A DNA stretch of 64,000 bases from Alishewanella aestuarii B11 (GCF_000280055.1 NZ_ALAB01000024.1:1-64000), one strand, 5' to 3'. Positions 1 to 6,577 are shown, numbered from the stretch's first letter. The notes: generated by a model not told the origin, from the sequence alone. Numbers and translations are program-made.

Positions 1-22
1 ACGCTAAATTTGGGCGTTAGGC
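1..22 (+). other. 3' end of an integron attC site (partial)
   Basis: The bases GTTAGGC at 16-22 match the GTTRRRY core site at which integron cassettes are cut and joined. The first cassette gene starts only 28 bases later, as is usual in cassette arrays. The rest of this attC lies before base 1, so folding cannot be checked. The call rests on the core match and on the three fuller sites that follow. Confidence 0.6.
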
Positions 23-50
23 AATCAATTACCATCAATGGAGAACACCA

Positions 51-266
51 ATGGCTCATTACGAAAATCAATCAGATATGTTTAAACAAAGGGCTGAGAA
101 CTGCAAAAAAAATGGTGACCGACTCTATGCGCAAGCAATGGAGGCAAAAGAGCGAGGAGACAAAGAAAAATATAATCAGTATATGGCTCAAGCTCAAACG
201 CAGTACAAAATGCAAAAAGAGAATGAAGCTAAAGCTAAAGAACACGCTGGTAAAACTTGGAAATAA
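51..266 (+). CDS. Integron cassette protein, 71 aa, unknown function
   Basis: This is the first gene of a two-gene integron cassette. The predicted 71-residue protein is very hydrophilic, rich in Lys, Glu, Gln and Ala, with no signal peptide or membrane segment. Residues 5-65 look like one or two amphipathic helices with alternating charges, so a small helical or coiled-coil protein is likely. A GGAGA motif sits seven bases before the ATG and supports this start. The next gene begins 10 bases after its stop, implying joint expression. I do not recognise a named family. It vaguely resembles small cassette proteins known from vibrios, but that is memory and not a search result. Confidence 0.7.
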   Translation: MAHYENQSDMFKQRAENCKKNGDRLYAQAMEAKERGDKEKYNQYMAQAQTQYKMQKENEAKAKEHAGKTWK

Positions 267-276
267 GGAACTAAAA

Positions 277-528
277 ATGGGATTTTGGGATAAGGCTTTT
301 GAAGTTGCAAAGAATGTCGGCACTACTGTAGCTAATCAAATTGAAGCTTCAGCTAATGAAATTCGTGAAATAAAGCAGAAATATGAAGACATGAGCGACG
401 ATGAACTTTTGCGAGTGGTGCATAGCGATGGCTTTTTCGGTAAGTCACAGAAAGAAAAAGCTATTGCTTATGGCATCTTGAAGAAGCGAGGCTTTGATCC
501 TGAAGAAATAAAGTCAAGAAAAGCCTAA
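277..528 (+). CDS. Integron cassette protein, 83 aa, unknown function
   Basis: This is the second gene of the cassette. It has a good AAGGAA ribosome site at 265-270 and an ATG at 277. The 83-residue protein is soluble and charged. Residues 1-45 look helical, and a compact segment at about 46-75 contains DMSDDELLRVV and SDGFFGKS followed by a helix with AYGILKKRG. That second part looks like a small conserved domain, but I cannot name it. The TAA stop lies inside the GCCTAAC half-site of the following attC, which is the typical compact layout of a cassette gene. The tight pairing with the upstream gene could suit a two-component system such as toxin-antitoxin or immunity, but nothing in the sequence proves this. 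Confidence 0.72.
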   Translation: MGFWDKAFEVAKNVGTTVANQIEASANEIREIKQKYEDMSDDELLRVVHSDGFFGKSQKEKAIAYGILKKRGFDPEEIKSRKA

Positions 529-594
529 CAAATTACTGCACCGGAAAAATAACTCGCTGGCGCTCGTCATTTTCCGGTGAGTAAAGCGTTATAG
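523..594 (+). other. attC site (cassette recombination site)
   Basis: The site starts with GCCTAAC (RYYYAAC half-site) at 523 and ends with GTTATAG at 588-594. Between them are imperfect arms, including CACCGGAAAA near 538 and its exact complement TTTTCCGGTG at 569-578, plus ATTACT near AGTAAAG. The 72-base length and bent palindrome fit a short attC. The right core departs from strict GTTRRRY at one base. Confidence 0.78.
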
Positions 595-814
595 CGTGCG
601 AATTGTTTTTGAACGTGCATCGTAGAAATTCTCTGCCAAGCAAATACTTTTAAGCTTTATCGTGATTTTCAAAGGGCGCTGTGTCGTTCCGGTGCTAATA
701 GAAATTCAGCACAAAACGCACTTCGCATTATGGGTTGCCACTAAGTTAGTTTGCGGTGAATAATCGCAGTTGTATTTTTAATCGGTAGCTTCGGTTAGCT
801 TTTCGCAGAAACGC
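595..814. other. Left part of a cassette without a visible gene
   Basis: Between the attC ending at 594 and the insertion element at 815 I see no credible coding region on either strand. Only small imperfect hairpins are present, for example GTGCT/AGCAC around 690-715. If the insertion element and one target copy are removed, this stretch joins the sequence at 2148 and gives a cassette of about 380 bp ending in the attC at 2174-2303. It may be non-coding, carry a promoter or small RNA, or hold a decayed gene. Confidence 0.45.
806..814. repeat. Target-site duplication, left copy (CAGAAACGC)
   Basis: The nine bases CAGAAACGC directly before the element are repeated exactly at 2139-2147 directly after it. 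Nine-base duplications are characteristic of IS10-like members of the IS4 family. The pair fixes the element boundaries and shows a simple transposition event. Confidence 0.93.
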
Positions 815-848
815 CTGAGGGATCCCCACAAATTTGCACCCCATAGTA

Positions 849-2024
849 TCAGTTCTTTGCCAATTTTATTTGCGCCCAGTCCCATTGAGCTACCCAGTGC
901 AAGATTTGCTTTAGCCCTTGCTGATAATCGTGTCTGCGGATAGGGAGCTTCGATTCATTACATAGCAATATTCCGAGGAAGTTTAGAGCAAGTACCCGTC
1001 GGTTTTTTATCGTGTTGGCCTGATATCGTAAATGCACACCCGCTATTTCACCTGCGGCCCCCATCAGGTAGTGGAACCAATTTGCCAGTGCCGCCAATAG
1101 CAGTAATATATCCAAACGAGATTTGGATTTGGTACCGTGCAAGTCGCTTCCTAAACCATAACGTGGGCTTTTTGGGTCTCGAAAGCTTTCTTCAATTTGC
1201 ATTCGGCTACTGTAGCATTTGGCGATTTTACTCGCATAGTCATGGCACTCAGGTAGCGATGACACCAATAACCAGGGCTCTTTGTAAGACTTATTTTTGT
1301 CTCGCTTCAATAGCTTATAACCTTTACCGACCAGAATGGCGCGGGTTTCATACTGCTGCGACTGAGTCAGCACGATTTCGCCTAAGTCTTTGGGGGTAGC
1401 GCGAGCTTTTTTATAAAACGCATTGACGGTCATAAGTTCAGATTGCTCTGCCAGTTTAAGCTTCACGTTACCTCGGACTCTGGCGACATAATGCCAGCCT
1501 AATTTGTGTACCTGTTTAAGCCAGGGCACTTTGAAGCCAGCATCGGTGACGATAACGGGCTTGCAGTCTTTGGGTAACATGGCCTTGAGTTGTTTTAAAA
1601 AGGCTCGGTGTAAATGTGGGCAAGTATAATCTTCTGCCACCGCCACTTTTTGTAATAGCGTCAATGCTCTGCCATCAGTTGCCATACTGGCTCGCAGTAT
1701 AAAGTGCCGTTTCGCGGTATCGGCGTTGCTCCAGTCAACCAAAATGAGTGGCTGAGATTTACTGCTCACGATAGACCGAGTCATGGCAGCATAGATAAGA
1801 GGCAGTTCCCGTTGTAAATTGGTATTGCTCAGTAATCTATCCGCGCGCTTGATACTGACTTTGTCAGAAGAGCCTGGCATAGCACGCCCAATGGCGGTCA
1901 CAGTACAACGCGCGTCTTTAGCAAGCGCAGTAACCGCGTCTAACAGGACAGAAAATCGCGCTTTATGCATGGTTTGGGGGGTGACAAATCCGAGGAAATC
2001 GGCGAGCATGGTTTTAACATTCAT
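849..2024 (-). CDS. IS4-family transposase, 391 aa
   Basis: This is a DDE transposase that would cut and paste the surrounding element. Residues 1-75 form the N-terminal DNA-binding part. The first catalytic Asp lies in LVDWSNAD near residue 98 and the second in VTDAGF near residue 160. The catalytic Glu sits in the family signature Y-x2-R-x3-E-x6-K, seen here as YSSRMQIEESFRDPK near residue 272. All key residues are present and the 391-residue length is normal for the IS10-like group, so the enzyme should be functional. The ribosome site is weak, as is usual for poorly translated transposases. The gene fills the element from about 34 bases inside one end. Confidence 0.93.
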   Translation of the reverse strand: MNVKTMLADFLGFVTPQTMHKARFSVLLDAVTALAKDARCTVTAIGRAMPGSSDKVSIKRADRLLSNTNLQRELPLIYAAMTRSIVSSKSQPLILVDWSNADTAKRHFILRASMATDGRALTLLQKVAVAEDYTCPHLHRAFLKQLKAMLPKDCKPVIVTDAGFKVPWLKQVHKLGWHYVARVRGNVKLKLAEQSELMTVNAFYKKARATPKDLGEIVLTQSQQYETRAILVGKGYKLLKRDKNKSYKEPWLLVSSLPECHDYASKIAKCYSSRMQIEESFRDPKSPRYGLGSDLHGTKSKSRLDILLLLAALANWFHYLMGAAGEIAGVHLRYQANTIKNRRVLALNFLGILLCNESKLPIRRHDYQQGLKQILHWVAQWDWAQIKLAKN

Positions 2025-2057
2025 GGCGTTACTTCAATTTGAATTTTTTTGGCGAAA

Positions 2058-2090
2058 GATCAGATAGGGAACCGCCATGAATGTTCCCTA
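2058..2090 (-). promoter_or_regulatory. Transposase leader: hairpin and Dam site
   Basis: Upstream of the transposase start (minus strand) is a perfect 8-bp inverted repeat, TAGGGAAC at 2065-2072 and GTTCCCTA at 2083-2090. A GATC follows at 2058-2061. In IS10 and IS50 a leader hairpin blocks translation of transcripts entering from outside, and Dam methylation silences the promoter. The same layout is seen here, but the function is inferred only from those relatives. Confidence 0.45.
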
Positions 2091-2138
2091 ATCGCCTAAC
2101 ATTTTATTTTAGCTACAAAATTTCTGGGGATACCTCAG

Positions 2139-2147
2139 CAGAAACGC
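2139..2147. repeat. Target-site duplication, right copy (CAGAAACGC)
   Basis: Exact second copy of the nine bases found at 806-814. Without the element the target region reads as an imperfect palindrome (AGCTTTT ... AAAAGCT around the insertion point), so the element entered a potential hairpin. Confidence 0.93.
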
Positions 2148-2173
2148 AGTTTCTAAAAGCTCAAACCATCGCT

Positions 2174-2303
2174 GCCATAACAAGGCGCAGCAACACGCCA
2201 CTGCGTGGCTGGACAGTTTGTAAGTCGCGCTTATGTGGTTTTGCTTCGCAAAAGTATTCCACAACGCGCGCCTTACAAACTGCCGTTGTGCTTGGCGTTA
2301 GCT
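2174..2303 (+). other. Long attC site
   Basis: The roughly 130-base site runs from GCCATAAC at 2174 to GTTAGCT at 2297-2303. Its two halves pair over long stretches: GCAGTTTGTAAGGCGCGCG on the complement of the right half matches ACAGTTTGTAAGTCGCGC in the left half with few mismatches. Short terminal arms (AACAAGGC with GCTTGGCGTT) also pair. Length and layout recall the VCR-type repeats of chromosomal integrons. It closes the gene-less cassette. Confidence 0.8.
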
Positions 2304-2320
2304 TTCGCCGGAGTCCAAAC

Positions 2321-2731
2321 ATGGTTTCCAAAGAAGAAATTACAGAGTTCTTAAAAACGGAGTTTCCTCAAACAAAGTGTACGGTCGAGGAGATCGGTTC
2401 GCGTGGCGCTACGGTTAGGCATCGTATCGGTTTTGAAGAACTCCGTCCTGGCGGTACGGTCTCCGGTCCCGTATTGATGGCAGTTGCCGATGTGGCACTC
2501 TACGTAGCTATCCTGGGTGAAATAGGTTTGGTGCCGCTTGCTGTAACGACCAGTCTCAACATTAATTTCCTGCGTAAGCCGTCTTCCGATCGGGATATTA
2601 TCGGGCGTTGCTCATTATTAAAGATAGGAAAGAGCCTTGTGGTCGGAGAGGTATTTTTATATTCGGAAGGTCTTGCTGAACCGGTGGCGCACGTTGTTGC
2701 TACTTATTCGGTACCGGTATCAAAAAGCTAA
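2321..2731 (+). CDS. PaaI/hotdog-fold thioesterase family protein, 136 aa (cassette-borne)
   Basis: The protein is likely a small acyl-CoA thioesterase-like hotdog enzyme. Residues 40-60 contain RPGGTVSGPVLMAVADVALY, matching the pattern in which the central helix of PaaI-type thioesterases carries the acidic catalytic residue. Residues 75-90 (TSLNINFLRKPS) and 115-133 form the later strands. The substrate cannot be told from sequence. The ATG at 2321 follows CGGAG and lies 18 bases past the attC core. In-frame upstream sequence is attC DNA, so longer readings are rejected. The TAA stop sits inside the next attC. Thioesterase-like proteins are known passengers of integron cassettes. Confidence 0.82.
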   Translation: MVSKEEITEFLKTEFPQTKCTVEEIGSRGATVRHRIGFEELRPGGTVSGPVLMAVADVALYVAILGEIGLVPLAVTTSLNINFLRKPSSDRDIIGRCSLLKIGKSLVVGEVFLYSEGLAEPVAHVVATYSVPVSKS

Positions 2732-2804
2732 CAAGTAAAGGCAGCGGAAAACCAAAAGCTCCGCTCTGCTACACTTTTGTTTTCCGCTGCTTTGAGCGTT
2801 ATGT
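2726..2804 (+). other. attC site
   Basis: This 79-base site begins with AGCTAAC (overlapping the thioesterase stop) and ends with GTTATGT at 2798-2804. The arms GGCAGCGGAAAAC near 2740 and GTTTTCCGCTGC near 2779 are exact complements over 12 bases, extended by CAAAAG/CTTTTG. This is a typical attC fold. Confidence 0.82.
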
Positions 2805-2824
2805 TTTCTAGGGAGGTTTGCGAC

Positions 2825-2947
2825 ATGTTTGGAAATCTGTTTTTTCTAATTATTGGATTGGTCGCTATTTTTGTTGGTATAAGAAATAGTGATGTAGTAC
2901 TTATTTTATGTGGTGTTGTTAGTTCGCTGGGCAGGGCTCCCGCATGA
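2825..2947 (+). CDS. Tiny membrane ORF of the last cassette, 3' end replaced by IS DNA
   Basis: A GGGAGG ribosome site at 2811-2816 precedes ATG 2825. The first 35 residues are almost wholly hydrophobic (one or two membrane helices around FFLIIGLVAIFVG and VVLILCGVV). The last residues (GRAPA) and the TGA stop come from the terminal bases CAGGGCTCCCGC of the ISAs1-type remnant that begins at 2932. The original protein was therefore probably longer and has been cut and given a new stop. I do not recognise a family, and function is unknown. Confidence 0.5.
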   Translation: MFGNLFFLIIGLVAIFVGIRNSDVVLILCGVVSSLGRAPA

Positions 2948-3490
2948 GTGTTTAATTTTCAAACACTCTGCTGCTGAAACCAGCTTTTAAGACATCTTCC
3001 AAATAATCCGTTTTCATCCAGGCACGTTTTTGTTTTGCGGGGATGCTGCCTTTCGATGGCTCTGCTCTTAGCATATTTAAAGACCATTGCCGTAGTATTG
3101 ACCAGTTTTCCGCCGCGTGATTCTGATAAATCTGGCAAGCATCTTCTTTCATGCTGACATCCAGCACCCAATGTAGGCTATTTTCAACGGCCCAATGAGC
3201 TCTAACCGCCTCGGCTAACTGTACTTCGTTCAGCTTGGCTGAACTGATGTAGTAACGATAAGTGAGTTCCGATTTTTTTCCTTTTACTTCCCGGTAACTT
3301 AGATTCATTCCAACGGTTTGCAGACCAACCCATTTACTAAAGTTTCCCTTCAGTTCGCTGGCGTCTTTTACATGGTAACTTCTTGCTTCTATTCGGCCTC
3401 GGTTCTTTTCTATGACAATCCCATCAAGAGGGCGACTTCGTTGCCCGGCAAATAACGCTTCGCTTTGTCTGAAGATTCGTCTTGCCTCCG
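2932..3490 (-). mobile_element. ISAs1-family element remnant (one end kept)
   Basis: The remnant starts with CAGGGCTCCCGC at 2932, and ISAs1 elements have termini that begin CAGGG. It contains only the C-terminal part of the transposase gene on the minus strand. The other terminus is absent: homology stops near 3420-3490, where the sequence passes into a TPR-GGDEF gene. The exact right junction is uncertain by some tens of bases. Confidence 0.75.
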
Positions 3491-3503
3491 TTATGGCCGA
3501 CAT
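2952..3503 (-). pseudogene. ISAs1-family transposase, C-terminal fragment
   Basis: The open frame reads 183 residues, but real similarity to ISAs1/H-repeat transposases begins only at about residue 30 (VIEKNRGRIEARSY). It continues through RYYISSAKLNEVQLAEAVRAHW and the hallmark VENSLHWVLDVSMKEDA to AENWSILRQWSLNMLRAE. Intact family members are about 370-400 residues, so the N-terminal half with the first catalytic Asp residues is missing. The leading residues come partly from sequence antisense to the neighbouring GGDEF gene. It should not be functional. Confidence 0.85.
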
Positions 3504-4887
3504 CGAAGCACTTAATGGCGAAACCTTTGAATTGGCTTCAAATGCTTACCGGAGCGCTGATAATGAGTCGCTGGCCTGGATGCGTGCCGAAGCAGCATCA
3601 GTGCTGGGGCAGATTGCCCTGAGAACAGATGGTGACTACGGTCGGGCGCTGAGCGAAGAGGCGCTGCGTTACTTCGAGGCTCAGCAAATGCACGATATGG
3701 TTGCCAATGAGTTATATATGAGTGCGTTTTCCTGGTGGAGGCAACGGGATAGCCAATCGCTGAAAAACGCCGAACAGCTCTTTCGCCGCTCTGCCGAAGC
3801 GGCACAACGGGCCGACAATCCTTTTGGTGTGGCCTATGCCGAAGCCGGGCTTTGTGGTGTGCTGGAGCAGCAGGGACGGGTTGCAGAGGCTCTGCAAAGC
3901 TGCCGCGCCAGCTTACCTAAACTAAAGGGCATTTGGCATATCACCGAGTACAGCACTAACGTGAATTATGCGGCGGCGCTGCTGGCGAATAAAGAGCCGG
4001 GGCAAGCCATGTTGATACTTGAATCGTTAGCTAAAGACTGGCCAGAATGGGACGTCGGTTATCATGGCTACAGGTATTACTTTATCAGAGGGCAAACTTA
4101 TGCCGCTTTGGGTCATTACGAAGCTGCGGTGTCAGATCTTAATGTCGCCTTGAACGAACTGTTGGAGTTTGGCGATAACAGCTGGGCACGCAATAACAGG
4201 CTCATACAGGCGCGGTTTCGTGTAGAACAGTTGGTACAAAGTCTGGAGCGCAAAACCCAGGAAGCGGCAGAAAAGGATCGCCGCCACCGCTTACTCTTGG
4301 TCAGTGGTGTCATAGTGACGCTGCTGCTTAGCGTTATCGTGATGCTGCTGCTGCGACACCGGCGTTTTTACCGGCGGATGGCCTTTACCGATCCGTTAAC
4401 CGGCTTGGCAAACCGCCGCTCTAGCGAGGCGCGGGCACAGGAGGCCTTCGCTCATGCTAAAGCCCGGCAACAGCCGCTATTTATCGCACTACTGGATTTG
4501 GATCGCTTTAAAACCTGCAACGATCGTTATGGTCATGATGCTGGTGATGAGGCGCTGAAGCGTTTTGCCAAGGTGGCGGATAAAGTGCTGCGCCCGGGGG
4601 ATGTATTCGGCCGTTGGGGAGGCGAGGAGTTTTTGCTGGTATTACAGGGAGTAGACCGTGATGAGGCGAATACCATCCTGGAGCGGTTGCGCAGTGCCGC
4701 GGCTGCCGAACGGTTGAAGCTGGCGCCGGATTATCCATTGCATTTTAGCGCGGGTGTTGTGGGATTACAGCACGATACCGAGCAGCTTGCTGAATTGCTG
4801 ACTCTGGCAGATCAGGCGCTGTACCAAGCTAAGGAAGCCGGGCGGAATCGGAGTTATTTTGCGAAGGACTACGCAGTTTTAAATTGA
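3493..4887 (+). pseudogene. TPR-GGDEF diguanylate cyclase, 5'-truncated by the IS remnant
   Basis: The remaining frame encodes TPR-like helical repeats (to about residue 250, counted from ATG 3493), one membrane segment (LLLVSGVIVTLLLSVIVMLLL, 4291-4353) and a C-terminal GGDEF domain. The domain keeps DPLTGLANRR, DLDRFKTCND and an intact GGEEF at 4618-4632. An RxxD inhibitory site (RPGD) lies five residues before it, so the cyclase part could still make c-di-GMP and be feedback-inhibited. Proteins of this architecture start with a signal peptide and more periplasmic TPRs, which are missing here. An in-frame ATG also exists at 3412 inside IS DNA. Without a signal peptide the sensor part would be mislocalised, so a crippled gene is likeliest. 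Confidence 0.75.
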
Positions 4888-5031
4888 AAGTGTTATCACA
4901 GTCTTGTCATACTGGCAGTTGGCCATAACACTGATTGCTTTGGCCGCGCACACCGTATTATTTTCCCGTCGTGGGGAATGTCGTTGTGATTACCCCAAAA
5001 TAGTAAAGGTTGCCTCTTTTCAGGAGCGGAT

Positions 5032-5580
5032 ATGCAAGGTAGCGCAGTAAAAAAATGGATATTGGTGTTGGGTTTTGTGCTCGCCATGGGGAGTGGTATC
5101 GTATTTTTCCATCAAAAGCTGATTTCGGCACTGATACTGCCGCAGTATATTGAATGGGCCACTGAGACTGAACTGTTGGGCCTGCAAACTGGACAGCCGT
5201 TGGATGACATACAGTTGGCACTCGCCCGGGAAATTGGTATCAAGAACCCGCAACAGGTGAGGCTGGTCTTTGTTGATCAAGTCCCTTTTCCGTACGATAA
5301 CCTGCTGTTAAAAACAGTGGGTGAAGCCGTGGGCTTTATCGGCGAGGGTATCGTCAATAATGCTCAGGTATTTGGCTACTCCATTTATGTCCGCGAAGAC
5401 TACCCGCTTACTACGCCACGTCTGGCCCATGAGCTGGTGCATGTTTTGCAAATTGAACGTTCCAGTTTGCAGCAAGTTATCACACAGCATTTTAGCGATC
5501 TGGCGACCTATGGCTATGACAACGCCCCCCTGGAAGTGGAAGCATATCAGGCAAATGAAAAGTATCGTGATGTGTTATAG
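5032..5580 (+). CDS. Putative membrane-anchored zinc metallopeptidase-like protein, 182 aa
   Basis: An N-terminal hydrophobic segment (about residues 9-27, WILVLGFVLAMGSGIVFF) would anchor the protein or act as a signal. Near residue 131 is HELVHVLQ, a classic HExxH zinc site of the type also found in DUF4157-like peptidase domains. About 40 residues later comes EVEAYQAN, whose Glu could be the third zinc ligand. The mature domain would then sit in the periplasm, or the gene may encode an inactive relative. AGGAG before the ATG supports the start. It stands alone between the GGDEF remnant and a convergent gene pair. The exact family is not recognised with certainty, and substrate and role are unknown. 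Confidence 0.72.
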   Translation: MQGSAVKKWILVLGFVLAMGSGIVFFHQKLISALILPQYIEWATETELLGLQTGQPLDDIQLALAREIGIKNPQQVRLVFVDQVPFPYDNLLLKTVGEAVGFIGEGIVNNAQVFGYSIYVREDYPLTTPRLAHELVHVLQIERSSLQQVITQHFSDLATYGYDNAPLEVEAYQANEKYRDVL

Positions 5581-5604
5581 GCTAGGATTTTAAGTACTTG
5601 CTGT

Positions 5605-6081
5605 TCAAACAAAAGCAATCCAGCGCCCGGCGAAAAGTATGGTTAGCCAGAGCAGTAGCGAACTGGCGGCGGTGAGCTTAAGACTGTTACTGACTGGCCC
5701 GCCACTGCAGGCCTGCTGCCAGGCCCGGCTCAGGTGCACTATTAGTAGGTTAAGCAGTGCCAGGGCCAGTAACAGCATTTTCAGCAAAAAAGCCTGATTA
5801 CTCAGATATTGCAGGGGTTGCACGCTAAATAACAGCACGCCACTACCGATAGCCAGTAGCAAACCGATGCCCGCCAGCTGGCTAAACAGCTTTAATAACG
5901 CTGATAACGCGCTTTGGCGTAGCACTCCGAGTAGCCGCAGATCCAACAGCAGAATATTACCAAGCAGCAGGGCGATGCCCAGAATATGCAGCGCGCTTAG
6001 TGCCGGATACGCCAGTGCCGACTGGCGGATAAGGTTAATGAGCGCCAGTTCGGACAGGCTGGTCAGGCTGTTTGCCAGCAA
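5605..6081 (-). CDS. DUF6644-like integral membrane protein, 158 aa
   Basis: The protein is almost entirely hydrophobic, with four predicted membrane helices (about residues 22-48, 65-88, 98-120 and 133-155). A segment ALSALHILGIALLLGNILLLDLRLLG resembles small membrane proteins of the DUF6644/DUF2214 kind; its His may bind a cofactor, but this is conjecture. It begins with TTG only three bases after the stop of the upstream DUF6152-like gene, with no strong ribosome site, so it is probably translated by coupling. The two together look like an envelope module, and their biochemical role is not known to me. Confidence 0.7.
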   Translation of the reverse strand: MLANSLTSLSELALINLIRQSALAYPALSALHILGIALLLGNILLLDLRLLGVLRQSALSALLKLFSQLAGIGLLLAIGSGVLLFSVQPLQYLSNQAFLLKMLLLALALLNLLIVHLSRAWQQACSGGPVSNSLKLTAASSLLLWLTILFAGRWIAFV

Positions 6082-6084
6082 GGC

Positions 6085-6468
6085 TTAGTCTTCGCGCAGC
6101 AGCTGCGGATAAAAGGTATACACCTTCCCATTAATGGTGGCGCGAACTGCTTTGATAATCCGCTCATCCGTTTTTGCCGAGCGATGGCCACGCACCAGCA
6201 CGGTATCACCGACTGCGGCTTCGCCTTCGACAAAACCGGCATCCCGGGTTTGCCGTGGATTACCCAGGTCGACCTGCCAGGCACCATCCGGGGTGTTGAT
6301 CATTAAACGCGGATGCGGCGGGCCAATATAGATTTCGGTAATTTCCCCGCTCATCTCGGTTTGCTGCTGTTCGGTCCAGTTCCAGCCGTGGTGGGCTGCG
6401 GCGCTTGCAGCCCAGAGTGCGGCAGCGATTAAACTTAACTGGCTGACTTTAGTAAGGGTGGTACGCAT
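6085..6468 (-). CDS. DUF6152-like periplasmic protein, 127 aa
   Basis: A clear signal peptide covers residues 1-24 (cleavage near ASAAAHHGW). The mature protein is small and beta-rich, with SGEITEIYIGPPHPRL and a later KVYTFYPQLLRED ending. The HHGW start and the strand pattern match what I know of the DUF6152 family of periplasmic proteins, whose function is not established. A GGAGACGAGG ribosome site precedes the ATG. It is the first gene of a two-gene minus-strand operon with the membrane protein just downstream. The paired His residues at the mature N-terminus could bind a metal, but that is speculation. Confidence 0.75.
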   Translation of the reverse strand: MRTTLTKVSQLSLIAAALWAASAAAHHGWNWTEQQQTEMSGEITEIYIGPPHPRLMINTPDGAWQVDLGNPRQTRDAGFVEGEAAVGDTVLVRGHRSAKTDERIIKAVRATINGKVYTFYPQLLRED

Positions 6469-6577
6469 CTTTACCTCGTCTCCTTTGCTTTGTTCTCACC
6501 TTAGTATACGAAGCAACAGGCACTATGGCGCACAAAAAAGCCGCTTTTGCGACCACCCGACAATCAGATGGGATTTG

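Larger units (their letters stand above)
815..2138 (-). mobile_element. Complete IS4-family (IS10-like) insertion sequence, 1324 bp
   Basis: The element is bounded by imperfect terminal inverted repeats. The left end reads CTGAGGGATCCCCA from 815. The right end, read on the minus strand from 2138, is CTGAGGTATCCCCA. About 19 of the first 22 bases agree. The flanking nine bases CAGAAACGC are duplicated exactly. One transposase gene fills the element on the minus strand. A GATC (Dam) site lies inside the left terminus at 821-824, the end near the transposase stop, and another lies at 2058-2061 in the presumed promoter. IS10 uses such sites to couple transposition to replication. The intact gene and perfect duplication suggest a recent, possibly active insertion into an integron cassette. 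Confidence 0.93.

Noticed and set aside
10..528. A 172-residue reading frame covering the first cassette
   Set aside because: Its early part runs through attC DNA and the first cassette gene in another frame. The real second gene starts at ATG 277 with a good ribosome site.
2081..2320. N-terminal extension of the thioesterase
   Set aside because: The added 80 residues would be encoded by insertion-element end and attC sequence. The start at 2321 has a ribosome site and a family-like N-terminus.
3412..3492. Start of the GGDEF protein inside the IS remnant
   Set aside because: These codons are antisense to the transposase fragment and do not look like a signal peptide or TPR. They probably arose by fusion.
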